Shown here: positions 1 to 8,068 of the stretch, one piece after another
How positions within the stretch are numbered: the first letter of the stretch is position 1
Layout: every line of letters starts with the position of its first letter
Assembly (NCBI GenBank): GCA_964632945.1
Contig: CAZWCX010000055.1
Coordinates: 1 to 44,797, forward strand
DNA length: 44,797 bases
Direction: 5' to 3'
Source of the DNA: CAZWCX01 sp964632945
Lineage (GTDB): Bacteria; Planctomycetota; MHYJ01; WSZJ01; CAZWCX01
Notes under the pieces: model-generated
Seen by the model: only the letters and a program-made list of their open reading frames with translations
Database searches by the model: none
Told to the model about the DNA's origin: nothing
Program-made: the position numbers and the translations under genes

Positions 1-794
1 ATGTACAGACGCTGGCCGCCGTCGGACATTGTTTCCGCGAGTCCGATCCGGTCCCGACAGCAGCGTTCGAGGCTCTTCTGACTGATCAGCAGCCGGTCGG
101 ACGAAGTATCCTCCGGCGCGAGCCGCTGGAGGACGGGGAGCAGGTCGTGCGAGCCGGGGAAGGATTGGCAGAGCACGGCGCGCCGATGCGGGACCAGGTC
201 GCTGACGGATTCGAAAAGGGTCGTCTGGATACCGACCGCCTCGTCCTGGCGGGTGATCTCCTGCACCATGTTCAAGGCGAGGATGAAAGCGGAGGTCGAA
301 TGGTCGGACCCGGATTCGGGCTGGAGGGGGTGCTTCGGGTCGAACTCGCGCGTCTCGGTCGGCCGCCGGCTCCGGGACGGAACGGCGTTATGAACGTCTG
401 ACGGCGCGCCGATTTCGACATGGCTGTCTCCCTCCCGGACGCGGGTGGGACAGAGGAATCGCAGACGCACGCTGCCGATCATGAGCCGGTCGTTGTCGAA
501 CAGTTCGGCACGATCGAGACGGCGGTCATTGAGCAGCGTTCCGTTCCGGCTGCCGAGGTCCTGGGCGAAGTACCGGTCGTTCTCCCGGAAGATGAAGAGG
601 TGCCTTCGCGAGGTCGCGGGATCGAACAACTGCAACCCGCAGGAGGCCTCGCGTCCGATGTACAGGTGCTCCCCCACCGTCACCGAGATCCCGGGGTTCT
701 TCCCCTTTTCCACCAGGATCTCTGCGCGAGGGGCGCGGCGAATGCCGCTGCTGTCCGGTGTCCCGGTTGTGGTGGAGTCCGATTCAGCGGTCAT
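1..794 (-). CDS. FHA-domain regulatory protein, probable FHA-GAF (C-terminus cut off by window)
   Basis: Reading leftward from an ATG at 794, the frame stays open to the window edge (264 codons) and its stop lies outside. Residues about 24-110 form a forkhead-associated (FHA) domain: IGRE, a TSRRH-type motif and GSRNGT are the usual phosphothreonine-binding loops in order. After a Pro/Arg-rich linker, residues about 165-264 (ILALNMVQEI, then SDLVPHRRAVL) resemble the start of a GAF domain of the kind found in FHA-GAF regulators. Such proteins usually end in an adenylate cyclase, sigma-54 activator or SpoIIE domain, which cannot be told here. The FHA assignment is firm; GAF is probable. The ribosome-binding site is weak (AGGCG), so the exact start is a little uncertain. 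A Ser/Thr kinase and a SpoIIE phosphatase elsewhere in the window show that phospho-signalling partners exist in this genome. Confidence 0.8.
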   Translation of the reverse strand, partial: MTAESDSTTTGTPDSSGIRRAPRAEILVEKGKNPGISVTVGEHLYIGREASCGLQLFDPATSRRHLFIFRENDRYFAQDLGSRNGTLLNDRRLDRAELFDNDRLMIGSVRLRFLCPTRVREGDSHVEIGAPSDVHNAVPSRSRRPTETREFDPKHPLQPESGSDHSTSAFILALNMVQEITRQDEAVGIQTTLFESVSDLVPHRRAVLCQSFPGSHDLLPVLQRLAPEDTSSDRLLISQKSLERCCRDRIGLAETMSDGGQRLY

Positions 795-1187
795 GCCGAG
801 CGCCTGCTTGAAGTCCGGTCAACGGAACGATTCCGGGTGCGCAGAGTCCGTGCCGCCCGCCCTGCCCGAGTCGCCCGCGCGACCGGTCGATGCCGGCCGG
901 GCGACCCCTGCAGAAGTCGACGGAGTCCTTGCCGAATTGGAGGCCATCTTCGGCTCTCCAGCGGAAGCATACCATCGAACTTTCCACGGGACAATGACGA
1001 GAAGATCGTATCGCGAATTGCCGATGCCCTGGGGAGATCTCGACCGAAGCGCCTCGTTCCGATCACGTTGAAGTGCGCGGGTCCCGGCGGTCTTGATCGA
1101 TCCACTTTCCGCCGGATGTCGCCCGAGCGCGGTCTCGATCCGCCCGGGGGGTGTATCGCGCGGGACAGGGTCGTCCCGGGACCGGGA
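795..1187. other. Intergenic region between miaA and the FHA gene; no gene seen
   Basis: About 390 bases separate the miaA stop from the FHA gene start on the same strand. The open frames here have Arg/Pro/Ser-rich translations typical of non-coding GC-rich DNA. The only feature supported is the promoter at 966-994. Confidence 0.5.
966..994 (-). promoter_or_regulatory. Probable sigma-70-type promoter of the FHA gene
   Basis: On the minus strand, TTGTCC (989-994) and TATGCT (966-971) are separated by 17 bases. Transcription would start near 958 and leave a leader of roughly 160 nt before the ATG at 794. Sequence match only. Confidence 0.5.
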
Positions 1188-2180
1188 TCACCCGGGCCGG
1201 CCGTCGAATTCGGACCCGGGGAGCGGACCGAACGGACCCTGGCCGCTCGAATCGGCGAGGCAGGCGCGAATCGCCCCCGCGATGTGCACGGGATCCGAGG
1301 CGTCCGAAATCTCGAACCAGCGCGTATCGGCGAAGCGGCGAAACCAGGTATCCTGCCGCTTCAGGAACCGTCCCGTGTTGACCTTGATTTCCGCGATGGC
1401 GTCGGTCAGGGGGCGTCCCTCGCGCAGGGCGGCAAGGATCTCGCGGTACCCGATCGCCTCGGCGGCCTGCGGGGCGATCCCGCGCGGATGCGCCGCCAAT
1501 CGGCGGACCTCGTCGACGAGTCCGGCGGCGACCATGGAATCCACCCGCCGGGAAGCGCGTTCCCGCAATTCGGAGCGGGGCCGAGTCAGCCCGAAGAGCA
1601 GGAACCGGCAGTCGGTTCTGCGTTTCCCGGACTGGGTCTGGCGCGCGGAGATGGGCTCGCCGGTGAGTCGATGGTGCTCGAGGGCGCGGCCGATCCGCTT
1701 GAAATCGTGGGGATGGATGCGGGCCGCGGCGGTCGGATCGAGGCGGGCGAGTTCCGCGTGCAGCGCGGGAATCCCTTCCCGATCGGCGCGCGCGCGCAGG
1801 TAGGCGCGCACGTTCGCATCCGCGGGCGGCGCCGGCATCAGTCCCTCGAGGAGCGCGCGGAGATACAGTCCACTGCCGGCCACATGCAGGACCGCGGCGC
1901 CCCGGGCCTCGATCGATCCTGCGGCCTGCTCCGCATCGTCCACGAACCGGCCGACGGAATACGATTCCCACGGGTCGACGACATCGAGAAGGTGGTGGGG
2001 GACCCGCGCGCGCGCCGCGGCGTCCGGCTTCGCGGTGCCGATGTCCATCCCGCGGTAGACCTTGATGCTGTCCACCGAAATGATTTCCGCCGCGAGCGAT
2101 TCCGCGAGCGGCAGCGCAACCTCGTCCTTTCCCACCGCCGTGGGGCCGAGAAGAACCAAACGCGGGACGGCGCGCGACAT
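1188..2180 (-). CDS. miaA: tRNA dimethylallyltransferase MiaA
   Basis: MiaA transfers a dimethylallyl group to N6 of A37 in tRNAs that read UNN codons. The 330-residue product is slightly longer than the usual 300-316. Visible family motifs are GPTAVGK at residues 12-18, SVDSIKVYRGMDIGTAKP, the PHHLLD block, GSGLYLRALLEG and a C-terminal KRQDTWFRR motif. One oddity: the Walker A Thr/Ser after the lysine is Asp (residue 19, GKD). ATG at 2180 is preferred because GAGG lies 8 nt upstream; a GTG directly before it (2183) is the alternative. The gene is followed on the same strand, after about 390 bases, by the FHA gene. The assignment is firm; activity with the Asp substitution is untested. Confidence 0.95.
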   Translation of the reverse strand: MSRAVPRLVLLGPTAVGKDEVALPLAESLAAEIISVDSIKVYRGMDIGTAKPDAAARARVPHHLLDVVDPWESYSVGRFVDDAEQAAGSIEARGAAVLHVAGSGLYLRALLEGLMPAPPADANVRAYLRARADREGIPALHAELARLDPTAAARIHPHDFKRIGRALEHHRLTGEPISARQTQSGKRRTDCRFLLFGLTRPRSELRERASRRVDSMVAAGLVDEVRRLAAHPRGIAPQAAEAIGYREILAALREGRPLTDAIAEIKVNTGRFLKRQDTWFRRFADTRWFEISDASDPVHIAGAIRACLADSSGQGPFGPLPGSEFDGRPG

Positions 2181-2339
2181 CACCCGGACCTCGAAGCGCG
2201 GGGGGGACGACCGACCGGCCGATCATAGCCTACTCCGCCCGGTCGGGCCAGCGTACGGACGGGTCCGGCCTTCCCGAAGGACCCGCTTGGAAAGCTCTTC
2301 ATCGCCCAGTCGTCCCCGTCGGAGGCGCGGCCCCGCGGA

Positions 2340-3710
2340 TCATTTTGCCCGCCACCGGAGGGCCCGGACCACCGGCGTGCGCAGCCCGTCCGAATGCAGC
2401 TCCACGCGGTATTGCCCCCAGCGGTGACCCGGCCCGATCGGGACCCGGGCCGGCGATTCGGCGAGGTCCGACCAGGGGGCGCGGGTCAGGTCCGCGCGCG
2501 AACCCGCCGAGCGAAACCGGACCCGCACGCCGGATCCATCCGCTTCCCAATGCAGGTGGAACGGGCCCGGACCGGCGAGGTCGACCGCGTCCGAGGTCCA
2601 GGTTCCGCGGTCCTCGCAGGGCGCGGCAAAGATCTTTCCGGTGGCCGCCGTGCCCGCCACCAGGCGGCCGCGATGAAGCGCGATCGATCCGCGGTGCAGC
2701 GGTCGGCCCTTCGGCGTCTTGCGGTCGAATTCCGCGGCGGAAATCCCCTCCCGCGTCAGCCGCGACCAACTCGTGCCGTCCTCCGACGTCCAGACGTGGC
2801 CGTCGGCCCGAAGACCGTACAGACGTCCGGGCTCCGCCCAGAGGTCCAGGGCGCCCGGCTGGCGGGAGGACCAGGCGCGGCCGTCGAACGAGTACAGGAG
2901 TTCCGCGTGGTAGGCGAGGATCCGGCCCCCGAACACGATCAGTCTGGCATTGCCGAGTTTCGCCGCCGTCCCGACCCCGGGAAGGCGCACCGGCACCTCT
3001 TCCCAGGCGGACCCGTTCCAGGCGATCAAGTGCCGGCCCGCCTCGTTCGCCCACAGGCGGCCGCGAAATTCGACGAGATCCAGGATCCGGCCGCGCTCGC
3101 GGGAGCGTCGGATGCTTCGCCAGGTCTCGCCGCCGTCACCGGACTCGAAGACGCGGCCATAGCCGGCCCACCAGTCGGGATCCGATCCCCTGGCCTCCTC
3201 GTCCTCATCCCGCCAGGAGCCGGACGCATAGAGACGGTCGCCGATGCCGCGGACGTCCATCACATGCCAGGCCTGCCGCGGCAACAATCCCAGTTCGCCC
3301 CATTTTTCCCCGTCGAAGGTGTGGATGCGCCGCGACCGGTCGTTCATCGGAAAGTACTCGGGGACGAGCAACCGGTCCCCGACCACCCGCAGGTTGAAGA
3401 ACATCGACTCCTCGTGCTCCCGAAGCAGACTCCACTCGCCGACCGCCGGTTCGAAGACGAGGATTCTCGCCCCGTGGGAGTAGGCGAGCGGTGGGTAGAA
3501 CGACGTCTCGTCGAAGTCCATGCACACGGCGGCGAGCATCTTGCCGCGATGCTCGACCAGGTCCGTGACCACGTCCCAGCGGGAGGGGGCGGGGGTTTCG
3601 CGGAGGGCGGCATTCCGCCCGGCGAGGGTGATCTCGCCCGACGCGCGGTCCCAATGAACCCGGTCGAGAACCTGGAGCCACAAGGAGGCCAGAACAACGG
3701 CGGCGAACAT
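2340..3710 (-). CDS. Exported BNR/propeller-like repeat protein, function unknown
   Basis: The product has about 456 residues. An N-terminal hydrophobic stretch (FAAVVLASLWLQVL) looks like a signal peptide or anchor. The body has recurring short blades rich in Gly, Trp and Asp, such as VFESGDGGETWRSI and VWTSEDGTSWSRL. These are Asp-box (BNR) motifs, the S/T-x-D-x-G-x-x-W type found in sialidase-like and photosystem-stability-factor-like propellers. The last 110 residues (from about GTWTSDAVDL) look like a beta-sandwich rather than a blade. No sialidase catalytic arginine triad or other active site was recognised, so an enzymatic role is not claimed. The start is uncertain: ATG at 3710 fits the signal peptide but lacks a clear ribosome-binding site, and an in-frame TTG at 3746 has GGACGGA just upstream. 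Confidence 0.75.
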   Translation of the reverse strand: MFAAVVLASLWLQVLDRVHWDRASGEITLAGRNAALRETPAPSRWDVVTDLVEHRGKMLAAVCMDFDETSFYPPLAYSHGARILVFEPAVGEWSLLREHEESMFFNLRVVGDRLLVPEYFPMNDRSRRIHTFDGEKWGELGLLPRQAWHVMDVRGIGDRLYASGSWRDEDEEARGSDPDWWAGYGRVFESGDGGETWRSIRRSRERGRILDLVEFRGRLWANEAGRHLIAWNGSAWEEVPVRLPGVGTAAKLGNARLIVFGGRILAYHAELLYSFDGRAWSSRQPGALDLWAEPGRLYGLRADGHVWTSEDGTSWSRLTREGISAAEFDRKTPKGRPLHRGSIALHRGRLVAGTAATGKIFAAPCEDRGTWTSDAVDLAGPGPFHLHWEADGSGVRVRFRSAGSRADLTRAPWSDLAESPARVPIGPGHRWGQYRVELHSDGLRTPVVRALRWRAK

Positions 3711-3886
3711 CGGGGAAAGTCTAGCAGGGGATGCGTGAGGACGCAATCCGTCCCGCCGGCCGGAAGGGGGCAGGGGCAGTCCGGACCGGGATCGGACCCG
3801 GCCGCCCGCAACGCCGCGCCGGCGGACGCCGCCCGATGCGTCGTCGATTCCGGTCCGCCGGGTGCCGGCATGGGCCCGCCGCGGGA

Positions 3887-5926
3887 TCAGGCCGGGTCGC
3901 GCTTCAGGATGATCGCGGTGCGGTCGTCTTCCGCCGGCCTTCCCTGCGTAAAGGCCGCGACCGCCTCCCGGATCGCCCGCAGGATGGCGTCCGGAGATTC
4001 ATGCCGGTGCGCGACGACGACTTCCTGCACCCGCTCGCCGCCGAACGTCGCGCCCTCCGGGGAGTGCGCCTCGTAGATCCCGTCGGAAAGAACGGCGTAG
4101 ATGTCTCCGGGCTCGAGGTGAATCGGCAGGCAGTCGCCGCACTCCAGGTCCGGCAGGATCCCCAACGGCGGGGCTTCGGCATCCCGCAACTCCGCGACCC
4201 CGGTCGCCGCGCGGTAGAACAGCAGCGGCGCCTGGCCGGCGCTGAAGGTCCGCAGGGTCCCCGCCCGCGCATCCAGCTCTCCGATCCACATGGTCACGAA
4301 CCGACCGGAATCCAGGTCGATCGAGAGCTGTGCGTTCATGTGCCGTACGATGCTCGCGAGGGACTCTCCCGTGCGAACCGCCATGCGCAACATCGCGCGT
4401 ACCTGGGTCACCGACAAGGCCGGTCCGATCCCGTGCCCGGTCGCGTCGGCCAGCAGGAGCAGGCAGCGGTCGGCGCGTCCGCCCGCAACGATCTCCTGGC
4501 CGGGGCCCGGATCGTTTTTCAGCCCGACCACGTCGTACGAGTCCCCGCCGGTCTCTTCCGCCGGCTCGCTCCAGGCCTCCATGCGATATCCCCGCAGTTC
4601 CGGCAGTTGGCGCGGAAACGTGTCCTGCTGGATCTGCCGGGCGACCTGGAGATCGCGCTCCAGCTTCAGGAGCGAACGAAGGCCGATGCGCATCCGTTCG
4701 TGCGCTTCGGCCAGTTGCCTGACTTCGGAAATCTTCGAGTCGATCCGGCGCTCCGCCTCGAGGTCCCCGCGGGCGATCCGATGGCTTTCCTGGACCAGGT
4801 CCTCGATCGGCCGGCTGTAGGTGCGCGCCACCGCCACCGCGCGCAGGACCGATACGGCCAGGACGACCAGGGTCAGGCCGAGGATCCAGAGGCGCATTTG
4901 CGCCAGCCGTCCCAAGAGGTCGGACTCCGGCACGACCACGAAGATGCGGAGCGACCGGTTCGGCGAAAGCGGATAGGGCCGAACCCCGCCCCACCAGGGC
5001 TGCCCACCGCTCCGGAATCGGAACGGTTCCTCCAGCCGGCCGGTCCGCCCCGCATATGCGCGGTTGCCGTCCGCCATCGCCGGCACGTCGAGTTCGTCCG
5101 GGTGGCGCAGCAACGCCTCCGCCCGTCCCGCAGGGTCCTCGAATCGGGGGTTGCGCGGCAGGCCGATCACGCGTTCCTCGTCGTCCGTGAGTACGAAGAC
5201 GGCGCCGTGCTCGCTGACGCGCAGACCGGTCGTGAACGCGGAGATGTCGCTCAACAGGACGTCCAGGCCGACCACCCGTTGCAGCCGATCCTCGCGGTCG
5301 ACGGCGACCGCCGCGGTGATTCCCGGTCGCTGGACGGTGTAGAAGAGGTAGGGGCGAGTCCAATGGACGGCTGCGCCCGGGTCCGTCCCGGACGCGGCGT
5401 CGGCGGCACGGCTCAGCGCCCCCTGGAACCAGGGACGGTCCCGCGGGTCGTAATCGAGTTCCTTCTCGGAGCGGACGATCTCCCCGCCGTCGTCGTTCCA
5501 CTCGAGCCAACGAGTGCGGTCGCCCCACTCGTCGCGCTGCGTCCGTCGCACCGACCAGCGCCCGCCCGCGCGCAGGAGCATGTATTCGCGTCCGCGGGCA
5601 TCGGCGATCAGCACGGCGGAAACCTGCCGGTGGCGCCGCAGTGCGGGAACGAAGAGCGGGTTCAGCGCCTCCGGCTCGAGCGATTCGAGGATGCCCGACT
5701 CGTTCCAGGCGCGGGTCGTCTCCAGCAGGGAGCGGACCGGGTCGAAGAACCGGTCGAGTTGCAGTTCGATCTGCTCGATCGTCTGCCGGATGAGGGAGCG
5801 GGAGAGGGTCTCGACCGCCTGATCGGCCCAGAAGAAGGTGGCGGCCAGGATCGACCCGCTCAAGAGGGCGATGACGAGGATGAAGTTCCGCAGCAGGCTG
5901 TTGCGAATGCTGACCGTACGCGACAT
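3887..5926 (-). CDS. Membrane-bound SpoIIE/RsbU-type serine phosphatase with dCache sensor and HAMP
   Basis: The 679-residue protein runs: membrane helix about 13-32; an extracytoplasmic dCache-type sensor (residues about 35-340, with the family signature YDPRDRPWF at 159-167); second helix about 345-366; HAMP linker about 365-418; short coiled linker; and a PP2C-like SpoIIE phosphatase (about 425-679). The metal-binding and catalytic motifs are all present: GGDSYD (460-465), ADATGHG (493-499), SDGIYEA (614-620) and EDDRTAI (666-672). Family knowledge says such proteins dephosphorylate an anti-sigma-factor antagonist or similar partner when the sensor is stimulated. No partner (STAS or HATPase protein) is encoded nearby. 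ATG 5926 is chosen because GAGGAATT lies just upstream and the signal-anchor follows directly; longer in-frame extensions translate to low-quality Arg/Ser-rich sequence. Confidence 0.93.
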   Translation of the reverse strand: MSRTVSIRNSLLRNFILVIALLSGSILAATFFWADQAVETLSRSLIRQTIEQIELQLDRFFDPVRSLLETTRAWNESGILESLEPEALNPLFVPALRRHRQVSAVLIADARGREYMLLRAGGRWSVRRTQRDEWGDRTRWLEWNDDGGEIVRSEKELDYDPRDRPWFQGALSRAADAASGTDPGAAVHWTRPYLFYTVQRPGITAAVAVDREDRLQRVVGLDVLLSDISAFTTGLRVSEHGAVFVLTDDEERVIGLPRNPRFEDPAGRAEALLRHPDELDVPAMADGNRAYAGRTGRLEEPFRFRSGGQPWWGGVRPYPLSPNRSLRIFVVVPESDLLGRLAQMRLWILGLTLVVLAVSVLRAVAVARTYSRPIEDLVQESHRIARGDLEAERRIDSKISEVRQLAEAHERMRIGLRSLLKLERDLQVARQIQQDTFPRQLPELRGYRMEAWSEPAEETGGDSYDVVGLKNDPGPGQEIVAGGRADRCLLLLADATGHGIGPALSVTQVRAMLRMAVRTGESLASIVRHMNAQLSIDLDSGRFVTMWIGELDARAGTLRTFSAGQAPLLFYRAATGVAELRDAEAPPLGILPDLECGDCLPIHLEPGDIYAVLSDGIYEAHSPEGATFGGERVQEVVVAHRHESPDAILRAIREAVAAFTQGRPAEDDRTAIILKRDPA

Positions 5927-6149
5927 GGCAATTCCTCGCTCACCCCCGTACCCTACGGGAGGACGGCATCGGGGTCCACCCTTCTTCGTTGGTGGGTCGG
6001 GTGAGGAGCATGTCCGGACGACCGCGAAAGAGGCCGGCGGTCCGTCGTGCGCCGGGGTCGACGCGGAATGGGACCGTGCGTCCGTCCGGGATCGGCTCGG
6101 TTCCCGAACGATCCGGGATGTTGCAGGGTGGGCGGGCCGCCGCGGGCGC

Positions 6150-6704
6150 CTAGTGGAAGATGATCGGCGGCTCCAGGAGCGGGTCGTAGTCCCCCGGCAG
6201 CGGCGCAAGGAAGGTCACCACCTCGACCGCGCCCGCGAGGGTGCGCACGACGGTCATGCCGACGCCTTCGAGCAGACCCAGGGACAATCCGGCGCCGATG
6301 CCGTCGCTCTTGGAGCGCTTGACGATCTGGACCGGGAACTCGATCCAGCCGGTGAGGATGTTGACGATGCCGCGGCCGAGCTTGGCGCCGATCTTGGCGA
6401 CGGTGCTCTCCGAGCCGCTGCGTTCGACGTTTTCGCGCTGGCGCGTCGGGTGATCGCTGCCGGTGGGGTGGGCCTCGGCGGCCGGTTCGACCTCGCGCCG
6501 GTCGCGGTTGCTCTGGATTTCGGTCGCGGCGGCGGCGGCCCCGGCGAGGAGGGGGCGCTCCATGGGACGGGGGGACTTCTTCTGGAAGCGGCGAAGGCGA
6601 TGATCGGCCGGGGAGATGCCGTCCTCCTCGGCCCGCGCGACGGCGGACAGGGCCAACAGGGCCAGCAACGCGAACAGACTCGCCGTGATGCCGCGGGGAC
6701 GCAT
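6150..6704 (-). CDS. Exosortase system-associated protein, TIGR04073 family
   Basis: This 184-residue exported protein has a signal peptide (ITASLFALLALLALSAVARA), a polar linker, and a C-terminal core containing KLGRGIVNILTGWIEFP, GLLEGVGMTVVRTLAGAVEV and PGDYDPLLEP. That core is the hallmark of the TIGR04073 family, which occurs in genomes with exosortase/PEP-CTERM protein-sorting systems; its biochemical role is unknown. Start ATG 6704 has GGAGGTG 5-6 nt upstream; a GTG two codons earlier overlaps that site. It has its own promoter (6747-6775), so it is not simply read through from the carboxymuconolactone-decarboxylase-like gene upstream. No exosortase or PEP-CTERM substrate is seen in this window. 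Confidence 0.8.
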   Translation of the reverse strand: MRPRGITASLFALLALLALSAVARAEEDGISPADHRLRRFQKKSPRPMERPLLAGAAAAATEIQSNRDRREVEPAAEAHPTGSDHPTRQRENVERSGSESTVAKIGAKLGRGIVNILTGWIEFPVQIVKRSKSDGIGAGLSLGLLEGVGMTVVRTLAGAVEVVTFLAPLPGDYDPLLEPPIIFH

Positions 6705-6746
6705 GGGCACCTCCAGACACGAACTCCCATCCCTATATCGGCACTG

Positions 6747-6775
6747 CTTCTATCGCAACTGGAGGAGGGCGTCAA
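6747..6775 (-). promoter_or_regulatory. Promoter of the TIGR04073 gene
   Basis: Minus-strand TTGACG (6770-6775) and TAGAAG (6747-6752) are spaced by 17 bases. The expected start of transcription lies about 35 nt before the ATG at 6704. The promoter sits directly after the stop codon of the preceding gene. Confidence 0.7.
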
Positions 6776-6782
6776 CAAGAAA

Positions 6783-7376
6783 TCATGGCAGTTCCCGCGC
6801 CGCGGCGGCGGCCACCCCGGCGCGCCAGGGCGCGGGCACCCACCGCCGGGCGATGGCAAGCGCGGCGCGCACGTCGGCCGCGCTGGCGCCCACGTTCCGT
6901 GCGCCGCGGACGTGCGCGCGCAATTGCGGCAGCGATCCCGTGATCGCGAGCACCGGCAGGACGCACAACTCGCGCGTCCGCGCCGAGAGGCCCGGGCGCG
7001 CCAGCACCTTCCCGTATCCCTCCCAGATGATCCACTCCGCCAGATCGGGGTGGAAGCGGCGGATCTGTGCCCGCATGCGTTCGTACGCGTCCCCGTAGAT
7101 CCGCCGGCACAGGCGTTCCCCTCGCCGCCGCCAGGCGGCGACCGGGGAGTCCGTCCCGCGCGGGCGACGGGGCGCCCGCGCCGGAGGCAGCACGGCGAGG
7201 ACGTTGATCGCGCGCGGGAAGCCGAGGAAGAGGTAGTTCTGCAACGCCAGTTCCCGGATCCACGCGAGCGGAACCCCGGCCTTGCGCGCCGCGGCCGCTT
7301 CGCGCGCCAGGCCCGGCAAGTCGCCCGCGGCCATGCGCGCGGAGAGGCTCACGAGACGCCGCAGCCGGGGGCCCAC
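6783..7376 (-). CDS. Carboxymuconolactone decarboxylase (CMD)-like protein
   Basis: The 197-residue protein carries a CMD/AhpD-fold block in its C-terminal half: ARTRELCVLPVLAITG-like spacing followed by LRAHVRGARNVGASAADVRAAL, which matches the PcaC (gamma-carboxymuconolactone decarboxylase) type. It lacks the CxxC pair of peroxidase-active AhpD proteins. The N-terminal 90 residues form an Arg/Ala-rich helical region with a central segment ELALQNYLFLGFPRAINVL, which looks like a second, diverged copy of the same helical unit. No protocatechuate-pathway genes are adjacent, so the substrate is unknown. The start is GTG with TAGGAG 8 nt upstream, only 9 bases after the stop of the membrane-protein gene, so the two are probably co-transcribed. 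Confidence 0.75.
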   Translation of the reverse strand: MGPRLRRLVSLSARMAAGDLPGLAREAAAARKAGVPLAWIRELALQNYLFLGFPRAINVLAVLPPARAPRRPRGTDSPVAAWRRRGERLCRRIYGDAYERMRAQIRRFHPDLAEWIIWEGYGKVLARPGLSARTRELCVLPVLAITGSLPQLRAHVRGARNVGASAADVRAALAIARRWVPAPWRAGVAAAAARELP

Positions 7377-7385
7377 CGCCGTCTC

Positions 7386-7910
7386 CTATTTCTCCAGGAA
7401 GCTGACGCGGTCGGAGAGATTGTCGATCCGTTCGCGCAACTGGTCCCACGGGGTCTTCGGGGGAAAGCGGGAGACCATCCAGTAGGTGGCGAACAGGGCA
7501 AGGCCGAGCAGGCACAGGAACTCGACCGGACTCATGGCGGACGGGCCGATCACGGCGACGAAGGTTTCCACCATTCCGTTCGAGACCGCCTGGAGCAGCG
7601 GGATTCCCGACCGGGTCAGGAATCCGTCCGCGACGCGCAGTCCGGCGGATAGGACGACCAGGCAGGCGAAGCCGGCCGCAAAGCGCGCCATCCGGTCGCC
7701 GACGACCTCGGAGAGGCCCTTCCAGACGAGACGCCAGGCGGCATAGGTGATCAGCCCGGTGGTGCCGAACGAGAAGGTGGCGGAGACGATCCCGTGCACC
7801 GTCGTCAGGACTCCCGGACTCGGGAGCGTATCCTGGGCCCCGGCGGGGCCGGGCGCCGCGGCGGCGAGGAGCAATGCGGCGGAGAGAGGGACGAGCGTGC
7901 GACGGTCCAT
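7386..7910 (-). CDS. Small membrane protein with signal peptide and C-terminal coiled tail, unknown
   Basis: The 174-residue product begins with a signal peptide ending near AGAQD. It then has three hydrophobic segments: GIVSATFSFGTTGLITYAAW, FAAGFACLVVLSAGLRVA and SPVEFLCLLGLALFATYWMV. A short amphipathic C-terminus (LRERIDNLSDRVSFLEK) looks like a coiled coil. I recognise no family. The start ATG has AGGGAG 5 nt upstream. It is the first gene of a probable two-gene unit with the CMD-like gene and is driven by the promoter at 7940-7968, divergent from the S55-peptidase locus. Confidence 0.75.
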   Translation of the reverse strand: MDRRTLVPLSAALLLAAAAPGPAGAQDTLPSPGVLTTVHGIVSATFSFGTTGLITYAAWRLVWKGLSEVVGDRMARFAAGFACLVVLSAGLRVADGFLTRSGIPLLQAVSNGMVETFVAVIGPSAMSPVEFLCLLGLALFATYWMVSRFPPKTPWDQLRERIDNLSDRVSFLEK

Positions 7911-7939
7911 GGCGGCTCCCTTGCGCGAAAGACCCCGGC

Positions 7940-7968
7940 TTCCTAATCCGGGACGTGTCCGGTGTCAA
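7940..7968 (-). promoter_or_regulatory. Promoter of the membrane protein/CMD-like unit
   Basis: Minus-strand TTGACA (7963-7968) and TAGGAA (7940-7945) with a 17-base spacer. It is back-to-back with the plus-strand promoter at 7977-8006; the two -35 elements are only 8 bases apart, so the two units may be regulated together. Confidence 0.7.
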
Positions 7969-7976
7969 CTGTTTCC

Positions 7977-8006
7977 TTGACGACGATTTCGGACGCGGGA
8001 TAGAAT
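7977..8006 (+). promoter_or_regulatory. Promoter of the S55 peptidase-propeller-AsmA locus
   Basis: TTGACG (7977-7982), 18-base spacer, TAGAAT (8001-8006). Transcription would start about 55 nt before the ATG at 8069. Confidence 0.7.
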
Positions 8007-8068
8007 CCGGCCCGACCCGCGCCTGCCGTCCGTGCCCCGCCCCGATCCCCGTCGCGGAGGTTCCCGCC

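Noticed and set aside
420..2228. Plus-strand open frame of about 600 codons across the FHA gene and miaA
   Set aside because: Both minus-strand genes have clear family motifs and the plus-strand translation does not.
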